Assembly: GCA_947641575.1 (NCBI GenBank) | Contig: CANRQN010000001.1 | Coordinates: 110,380-149,360 of the forward strand | From: an uncultured Clostridium sp. | GTDB lineage: Bacteria > Bacillota > Clostridia > TANB77 > CAG-508 | Length of the DNA stretch: 38,981 nucleotides | Reading direction: 5' to 3' | Shown here: one piece after another, positions 33,823 through 38,981 of the stretch | How positions within the stretch are numbered: position 1 is the stretch's first letter | Layout of the letters: each line of letters opens with the position of its first letter | Program-made: the position numbers and the translations under genes | The notes under the pieces: model-generated | Database searches by the model: none | What the model was told of the DNA's origin: nothing | The model's input: the letters and a program-made list of their open reading frames with translations, nothing else

Positions 33823-35710
33823 ATGAGTTATTATGCAGGAGAATTTGATGTAGCAGTAATAGGAGGTGGACATGCAGGATGCGAAGCAGCACTAGCAACA
33901 GCAAGAATGGGATTTAAAACATTATTATTTTCGATAAGTCTAGAAGCAATTGCAAATATGCCTTGTAATCCAAATATTGGTGGAACATCAAAAGGACATT
34001 TAGTTAGGGAAATAGATGCTCTTCGGTGGAGAAATGGGAAAAAATATAGATAAAACCTTTATACAATCCAGGATGCTAAATACATCGAAGGGACCAGCAG
34101 TACATTCTTTAAGAGCACAAGCAGACAGAAAAAAATATCATGTGGAAATGAAACATATTTTAGAAGAACAGGAAAATTTATATATAAAACAAGCAGAAAT
34201 TATAAGTATTGGTGTGGAAGATGAAAAAGTTAAAAGTGTAGAAACAAATATTGGTGCAATATATAATATAAAATGTGTAATACTTGCAACAGGAACATAT
34301 TTAAAAGGAAAAATATTTATTGGAGAAGTTTCATATGAAAGTGGACCTGATGGAGTGTTCCCAGCAAATAAATTATCAAAGTGTTTAAAGGATTTAGGTA
34401 TAGATATAGTTAGATTTAAAACAGGAACACCAGCAAGAGTAAATAGAAGAACAATTGACTTTTCAAAAATGGAAATACAAAATGGAGACGAAGAGATAGA
34501 GATGTTTTCATTTGAGAATTCTCCTAAAAAAATAGAACAGGTTCCATGTTATTTAACATATACAAATCAAAAAACTCATGAGATAATAAGAAATAATTTA
34601 CATCGTTCACCTCTTTATGGGGGAGAGATAGAGGGGACAGGGCCAAGATATTGTCCATCTATAGAAGATAAGGTTGTAAGATTCAGTGATAAGGAGAGAC
34701 ACCAAATATTTATTGAACCAATGGGATTAAATACAGAAGAGATGTATGTACAAGGAATGAGTTCATCCCTTCCAGAAGATGTTCAAATTGCAATGTATAG
34801 AACTATTGCAGGATTAGAGAATGTAGAATTTACAAGACCAGCTTATGCAATAGAATATGATTGTATAGAACCATCACAATTAAAATTATCATTGGAACTA
34901 AAAAAGATTTCTGGTATGTTTTTTGCAGGGCAAATAAATGGTACTTCAGGATATGAAGAAGCAGCAGCACAAGGAATAATTGCAGGAATTAATGCAGGAC
35001 TTAAGTTAAAAGGAGAAAAACCACTTATTTTAGACAGATCAGAAGCATATATAGGGGTTCTTATAGATGATATTGTTACAAAAGGAACTAATGAACCATA
35101 TAGAATGATGACATCAAGAGCTGAATATAGATTACTTTTAAGGCAGGATAATGCAGATTTGAGATTGACAGAAAAGGGATATAAAGTAGGATTAATTTCA
35201 GAAGAAAGATATAATAGGTTTAAAAACAAAAAAATGTTAATAAATAAAGAAATAGAAAGAATGAAAAAGACTGTGGTAAAGCCATCAAATGAATTAAATG
35301 AGATACTTGTTAAACGTGAAACATCTCCACTTGAAACAGGAACAAAACTATCAGAACTCTTGAAAAGAACAGAAATTAGATATGAAGATTTAGCTTGTTT
35401 TGACAAAGAAAAAGAAGAATTACCTAAAGATGTTATAAAAGAAGTAGAAACTCAGTTAAAATATGAAGGGTATATAAAAATGCAAGAGGCACAAGTAGAG
35501 AAATTTAAAAAGCTTGAAAAGAAAGAACTAAGAGAAGACATTGAATATGAAAAGATACAAGGACTAAGTTTAGAAGCTAGACAAAAATTAGATAAACACA
35601 AACCAACATCTGTTGGGCAAGCTTCAAGGATTTCAGGAGTATCTCCAGCAGATATATCTGTCCTTTTAATTTATATAGAGCAAGAGAAAAGAAAAAATAG
35701 AAGAAGTTAA
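33823..35710 (+). CDS. mnmG: tRNA-modification enzyme MnmG/GidA (one CGG +1 site)
   Basis: The ATG at 33823 (GGAAGGGATAAA upstream) starts [20 protein letters not shown], the FAD-binding motif. Codon 68 is CGG (34024-34026) in EIDAL-CGG. Skipping the C restores [20 protein letters not shown], a highly conserved MnmG motif, and runs on to 35710, 628 residues. The C-terminal part contains [20 protein letters not shown] and the [11 protein letters not shown] end. With MnmE it modifies U34, including tRNA-Gly and tRNA-Arg that read codons around the recoded sites; an expression feedback is conceivable. The gene identity is certain. There is no rsmG downstream before parA. Confidence 0.96.
35308..35323. 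promoter_or_regulatory. Candidate parS site inside mnmG (14 of 16)
   Basis: TGTTAAACGTGAAACA matches the parS consensus at 14 of 16 positions, keeping the central ACGTGAAACA half. parS sites inside genes near oriC are normal. It lies 465 bases before parA. Confidence 0.5.
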
Positions 35711-35787
35711 TTCAAAAACATTGACATATTTATGAATTTTTTATATGATTAGTATACTAAAATAGCTAATAAAAAGGAGGAAGAACA

Positions 35788-36585
35788 GTGGCAAAAGTAG
35801 TATCAATAGCAAATCAAAAAGGTGGAGTAGGTAAGACAACAACAGCAGTAAATTTAAGTGCAGCACTTGCAAAAAAAGGTAAGAGGGTATTATTAATAGA
35901 TGCGGATCCACAAGGAAATGCAACAAGTGGACTTGGAATAGATAAAGAAATAGATAAATCTATATATGATGTAATAATAAATGAAGTGAATTTAGATGAA
36001 GCAATAAAAGAAACAAACTTAAAAAAACTTAAAGTTTGTCCTTCTAATATAAATCTAGCAGGAGCAGAAGTAGAGCTTGTTTCACTCATGTCAAGAGAAC
36101 ATAGATTAAAGGAAAGAATAGATGAAATAGAAAGTAAATATGATTATATATTTATCGATTGTCCACCATCACTTGGATTAATAACATTAAATGCATTTAC
36201 AGCTTCAGATAGTGTTTTAATACCAGTTCAATGTGAATACTACGCATTAGAGGGATTAGGACAACTTATAAATACTATTAATTTAGTTAGAAGACATTTG
36301 AATAAATCAATAGAAATAGAAGGTGCAGTACTTACTATGTATGACTCAAGAACAAATCTTTCAAATCAAGTTGTAAAAGAAGTAAAGGGATATTTTGATG
36401 ATAGAGTATATAAAACAGTTATACCAAGAAATATAAAATTAAGTGAAGCACCTAGTTATGGAATGCCTATTTCAGTATATGATGCTAAATCTAAAGGTGC
36501 TAAATTCTATGAAAAATTAGCTAAAGAATTTATAGAAAAAAATGAAAAAGGTGATGAAAAGGTAAAAGCAAAACATATGAAATAG
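35788..36585 (+). CDS. parA: Chromosome partitioning ATPase ParA/Soj
   Basis: The 265-residue protein starts with VVSIANQKGGVGKTTTAVNL, the deviant Walker A of ParA/MinD ATPases, followed by LLIDADPQGNATSGLG and YDYIFIDCPPSLGLITLNAF. It works with ParB to segregate origins and, in Firmicutes, to regulate DnaA. A GTG start follows AAGGAGGAAG. The CGG in GCG GAT is out of frame. Confidence 0.95.
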   Translation: MAKVVSIANQKGGVGKTTTAVNLSAALAKKGKRVLLIDADPQGNATSGLGIDKEIDKSIYDVIINEVNLDEAIKETNLKKLKVCPSNINLAGAEVELVSLMSREHRLKERIDEIESKYDYIFIDCPPSLGLITLNAFTASDSVLIPVQCEYYALEGLGQLINTINLVRRHLNKSIEIEGAVLTMYDSRTNLSNQVVKEVKGYFDDRVYKTVIPRNIKLSEAPSYGMPISVYDAKSKGAKFYEKLAKEFIEKNEKGDEKVKAKHMK

Positions 36586-36616
36586 TAGATCTAATAAAAA
36601 GAAAGGAATGATTGTA

Positions 36617-37464
36617 ATGGCTAAAAATACAGGGCTAGGAAAAGGATTAGATGCATTGTTTAAAGATACAATAAAAGAAGAAGAGGTACAAGAAGGAGAA
36701 AAAATCCTTAGAGTTAATATTAATGAGGTAGAACCAAATCGAGAGCAACCTAGGAAGAAATTTGAAGAAGAAGCATTAGATGAACTTTCTGAATCAATAA
36801 AAAGATATGGAGTAATTCAACCAATAATTGTAACAAAAAAAGACGATTATTATGAAATAATTGCAGGGGAGAGAAGATGGCGTGCAAGTAAGAAAGCACG
36901 GACTTAAAGAAATTCCAGTTATTGTAAGAGATAATGATGAAAAGAGAAACAAAGAGATTTCTTTAATAGAGAATATACAAAGAGAAGACTTAAATGCTGT
37001 AGAGAAAGCAATGGGAATAAAAGTTTTAATGGAAGAATATGACTTAACTCAGCAACAAATGTCAGAAATACTAGGAAAAAGTAGAAGTGCTATTGCAAAC
37101 ACAGTAAGAATACTTAATTTAGATAAAAGAGTATTAGAACTTGCAAAAGAGGGTAAATTAACAGAGGGACATTGTAGAGCTTTACTTAGAATTGAAGACC
37201 GGAGATAAGCAATTTGAAATGGCATTAAACATAATAGAAAAAGGAGATAATGTTAGAGAAGCAGAAGAAAAGGCAAAACCTAAGAAAAAAACTAAGAAAA
37301 AGGACTTAAGATATGAAGCTGTTTACAGAGATATAGAAGATTCATTCCAAAGTTTTTTTGGAACAAAGGTGAAATTGCAAGCAGGTCAAAGAAGAGGAAA
37401 AATAGTAATTGAATATAAATCAAATGATGATTTAGAAAGATTATTAGAACTTATAAAAGACTAA
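36617..37464 (+). CDS. parB: Chromosome partitioning protein ParB/Spo0J (two CGG +1 sites)
   Basis: The ATG at 36617 (GAAAGGA upstream) starts MAKNTGLGKGLDALF. The CTP-binding ParB domain runs EPNREQPRKKFEEEALDEL, YEIIAGERRWRASKKA, where codon 95 is CGG (36899-36901). Skipping the C gives KKAGLKEIPVIVRDND and continues through the HTH. A second CGG (37200-37202) in RIED-CGG is in frame only after the first shift; its skip gives EDGDKQFEMALNIIEKGDN and the C-terminal dimerisation domain, 281 residues. ParB binds parS and slides on DNA. The two candidate parS sites are upstream. Every piece is recognisable ParB, so the joined gene is secure. Confidence 0.95.
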
Positions 37465-37485
37465 AGAAGTAAGGGAAGTGTAATT

Positions 37486-38001
37486 TTGGATACTATTTTA
37501 GAATTTATGAGAAGTGATATGTTTTTAATAGGAATTACGGGGTTTTGTGCTTTATTGTTTATACTATATCTAATTAATATAATAAAACTTTGTAAAATGA
37601 AAAAAAGTTATAAAGAATTTATGAATAAACTTGGAAATGGTACAAACATAGAAGAAATACTAAGTAAACATATAGAAAAAATAAATAAAACAGTAACTAA
37701 AAATGAAGAATTAGAGAAATTTTGTATAAATCTAGATGCAGATATAAAACACTGTATACAAAAAGTAGGAATATATAGATATAATGCATATAAGGATACA
37801 GGAAGTGACTTAAGTTTTACACTTGCATTACTAGATGAAAATAATGATGGAGTTGTACTTAATGGAATATACTCTAGAGAAATGTCAAATATATATGCTA
37901 AACCAGTAGAAAAAGGGAAGTCACCATATAAAGTGACTGATGAAGAGGTAGAAGCAATAAAAAGAGCAGTAAATGCAAATGATGTAATAAAAGGGAAATA
38001 G
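37486..38001 (+). CDS. DUF4446 family membrane-anchored protein
   Basis: The 171-residue protein has one N-terminal membrane span (FLIGITGFCALLFILYLINI), a coiled-coil stretch (EEILSKHIEKINKTVTKNEE) and a C-terminal domain with KHCIQKVGIYRYNAYKDTGS and DLSFTLALLDENNDGVVLNG, the DUF4446 signature found next to parAB in Clostridia. A TTG start follows AGGGAAG. Function unknown. The CGG in ATT ACG GGG is out of frame. Confidence 0.85.
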   Translation: MDTILEFMRSDMFLIGITGFCALLFILYLINIIKLCKMKKSYKEFMNKLGNGTNIEEILSKHIEKINKTVTKNEELEKFCINLDADIKHCIQKVGIYRYNAYKDTGSDLSFTLALLDENNDGVVLNGIYSREMSNIYAKPVEKGKSPYKVTDEEVEAIKRAVNANDVIKGK

Positions 38002-38028
38002 GAAATTATCTATTAGATAAAAATATGC

Positions 38029-38057
38029 TTGACAGATTACTACAAATATGTTAATAT
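38029..38057 (+). promoter_or_regulatory. Promoter of tRNA-Ser
   Basis: TTGACA (38029-38034), 17-base spacer and TAATAT (38052-38057), about 30 bases before the tRNA. Confidence 0.7.
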
Positions 38058-38087
38058 ATTAATGTTGTATATGTTTTTAGCATATAT

Positions 38088-38178
38088 GCAGAGGTGGTCG
38101 AGTTGGTTTATGGCACCAGTCTTGAAAATTGGCGTAGGCTAATACCTACCGTGGGTTCGAATCCCACCCTCTGCGCCA
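38088..38178 (+). tRNA. tRNA-Ser (anticodon TGA)
   Basis: A 91-base class II tRNA with GCAGAGG acceptor arm, long variable arm, anticodon loop CTTGAAA (TGA) and T arm GGGTTCGAATCCC; CCA is encoded. Confidence 0.93.
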
Positions 38179-38235
38179 AAATAACAGAAAGGAACGAGCA
38201 ATTATCTTTTGCTCGTTCCTTTCTGTTATTTTGTT
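38179..38235 (+). terminator. Terminator after tRNA-Ser
   Basis: AACAGAAAGGAACGAGCA pairs perfectly with TGCTCGTTCCTTTCTGTT (loop ATTATCTTT), followed by a T-rich tail. It also lies at the end of the convergent 38247 gene. Confidence 0.85.
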
Positions 38236-38246
38236 TTGTTAAATGG

Positions 38247-38468
38247 TCATCTGTCAATTTTATAGGCGATATAGATAGCATCACTATGCGAGAAATCTAC
38301 AACGTACATATTATGCAATTCTGGATACTGAAGGAAGCGAGCAAGAACAGACGTTGCATAATTCAAACCATAAGGATTGGATTTTAGACCGACTCTCACA
38401 AGTCCTTTATGATAAATGCATGCGATAGTATAGCCGTGATTTAATGCCTCCATTGCCAATTTAGACAT
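38247..38468 (-). CDS. Hypothetical small protein, 73 residues
   Basis: The protein starts MSKLAMEALNHGYTIACIYH and continues KGLVRVGLKSNPYGLNYATS. I chose the ATG at 38468 because AAAGGAACCAAA precedes it. A longer frame from a GTG at 38510 would include an in-frame CGG at codon 4; skipping there leads quickly to a stop, and the shorter start avoids the problem. Not recognised. It is convergent with the tRNA-Ser terminator. Confidence 0.5.
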   Translation of the reverse strand: MSKLAMEALNHGYTIACIYHKGLVRVGLKSNPYGLNYATSVLARFLQYPELHNMYVVDFSHSDAIYIAYKIDR

Positions 38469-38574
38469 TTTGGTTCCTTTAAAGCAATTGCTCAAATACC
38501 GTTTTTTCACCTTTACTGAACAAAAAATGTATTGTTTTACAAATAAAAAAACGCTATAATAAATAGCGCTTTTT

Positions 38575-38666
38575 TGGCGTAGGTGAGAGGATTCGAACCT
38601 CCGCGGCCCTAAAAGAACCCTACAAGTTTAGCAAACTCGCCCCTTCAGCCTCTTGGGTACACCTAC
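38575..38666 (-). tRNA. tRNA-Ser (anticodon GCT)
   Basis: Minus-strand class II tRNA starting GTAGGTGTACCCAAGAGGC, anticodon loop TTTGCTAAA (GCT), long variable arm, T arm GGTTCGAATCC, encoded CCA. Confidence 0.93.
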
Positions 38667-38746
38667 AATACTTTAATATTATAATATATTTTTTGCTTTA
38701 AGTCAACTGATTTTAGGAAACAAATTAAATTATTTCTAAATTGTAA

Positions 38747-38839
38747 TGGCGGAGAGTGTGGGATTTGAACCCACGGTAGACTTAAAGCCTACTCCAGTTT
38801 TCGAGACTGGTACCTTAAACCGAACTCAGACAACTCTCC
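38747..38839 (-). tRNA. tRNA-Ser (anticodon CGA)
   Basis: Minus-strand class II tRNA starting GGAGAGTTGTCTGAG, anticodon loop TCTCGAAAA (CGA), long variable arm, T arm GGGTTCAAATCCC, encoded CCA. The last 140 bases of the window (38840-38981) hold nothing I can support. Confidence 0.92.
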
Positions 38840-38981
38840 AAAGCATAAAAATATAGTAAGACAATACATATTATAATATAGAAATATAAGTACGTCAACA
38901 TAGATAGAAGTATCAGTAAAAGAAGATTTTATAAATGGTAAAATAAAGTGACCGATTTAGAAAAATAAAAGACACATAGTT

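Noticed and set aside
660..37202. Ordinary pseudogenes or random frameshift errors as the cause of the broken genes
   Set aside because: All 20 breaks are the same sense-strand CGG with a skipped C, they compensate exactly within genes, and they hit essential genes. Random decay or error would be varied in type and strand.
660..37202. Classical slippery-site +1 frameshifting driven by the P-site codon (RF2-like)
   Set aside because: The codon before CGG differs at most sites and no common stimulator, stop codon or upstream ribosome-site spacing is seen.
660..37202. Reassignment of CGG to another single amino acid
   Set aside because: Reading CGG as any one residue leaves the downstream frame wrong; only a one-base skip restores the proteins.
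38469..38510. Longer N-terminus of the 38247 gene from a GTG, with an in-frame CGG
   Set aside because: A better ribosome site precedes the ATG at 38468, and the longer start breaks the rule without added support.
1..38981. CRISPR arrays or insertion sequences with transposases
   Set aside because: No regularly spaced repeats and no transposase motifs were found on either strand.

Overview
The window is the replication-origin region of a low-GC Gram-positive bacterium, most likely an uncultivated member of the Clostridia. The evidence is the order gyrA-gyrB-recF-dnaN-dnaA on the minus strand facing rpmH-rnpA-yidD-yidC-jag-mnmE-mnmG-parA-parB on the plus strand, AT-rich codons, strong AGGAGG ribosome sites and Gram-positive-type helicase-loading proteins (DnaD-like and DnaC/DnaI-like).

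The main result is a recoding pattern. Thirteen genes look broken by frameshifts, and every break is the same: the triplet CGG falls in frame, and the protein resumes if one base, the C, is skipped so that the following GGN is read as glycine. I count 20 such sites: XRE regulator 660-662, integrase 4888, VirB6-like 8452, DnaC-like 10816, ABC ATPase 12983, 13059 and 13075, permease 13704, TadZ-like 19616-19618, VirB4 20662-20664 and 21149-21151, gyrB 24098-24100, 24948-24950 and 25291-25293, dnaA 29123-29125, rnpA 29928 and 29953, mnmG 34024, parB 36899 and 37200. Multi-site genes return exactly to frame. Many restored glycines are invariant (Walker A loops, GyrB RPGMYIG). In the resident genes I found no in-frame CGG read as arginine; CGG occurs in them only out of frame. 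The extra base is always a C on the sense strand, in genes of both orientations, which a strand-blind sequencing error would not produce. I infer that CGG is unassigned or hungry and triggers a +1 step, or that CGGN is read as a four-base glycine codon. One gene, at 11615-11899, keeps an in-frame CGG and has foreign-looking composition.

Layout. 1-5281: the right part of an integrative element (regulators, sigma-like factor, small ORFs, excisionase, tyrosine integrase) ending at the 3' end of tRNA-Thr. 5282-5512: tRNA-Thr, tRNA-Glu and tRNA-Lys. 5626-5811: a DUF1858-type protein. 5928-9317: type IV secretion-like genes (VirD4, VirB2-like pilin, VirB6-like, PrgI/VirB3-like). 9417-11557: promoter, then dnaD-like and dnaC-like helicase-loading genes. 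11615-12329: two foreign-looking small genes. 12531-12663: an inverted-repeat element. 12854-15456: a nitrate/sulfonate/taurine-type ABC importer. 15531-17978: gyrA. 18103-22503: a second type IV secretion-like block (VirB4 in two pieces, TadZ-like ATPase, helical protein). 22690-23116: a candidate structured RNA with a terminator. 23186-23377: a small ORF with two CGGs. 23395-29389: gyrB, recF, dnaN, dnaA. 27736-28053 and 29390-29535: DnaA-box clusters (oriC). 29536-38001: the rpmH-to-parB arm plus a DUF4446 protein. 38088-38839: three tRNA-Ser genes (TGA, GCT, CGA) and a small gene.

The two secretion blocks complement each other: VirD4, B2, B6 and B3 in one, VirB4 in the other. Both carry CGG sites, as do the core replication genes and the integrase, so resident and mobile genes share the decoding habit.
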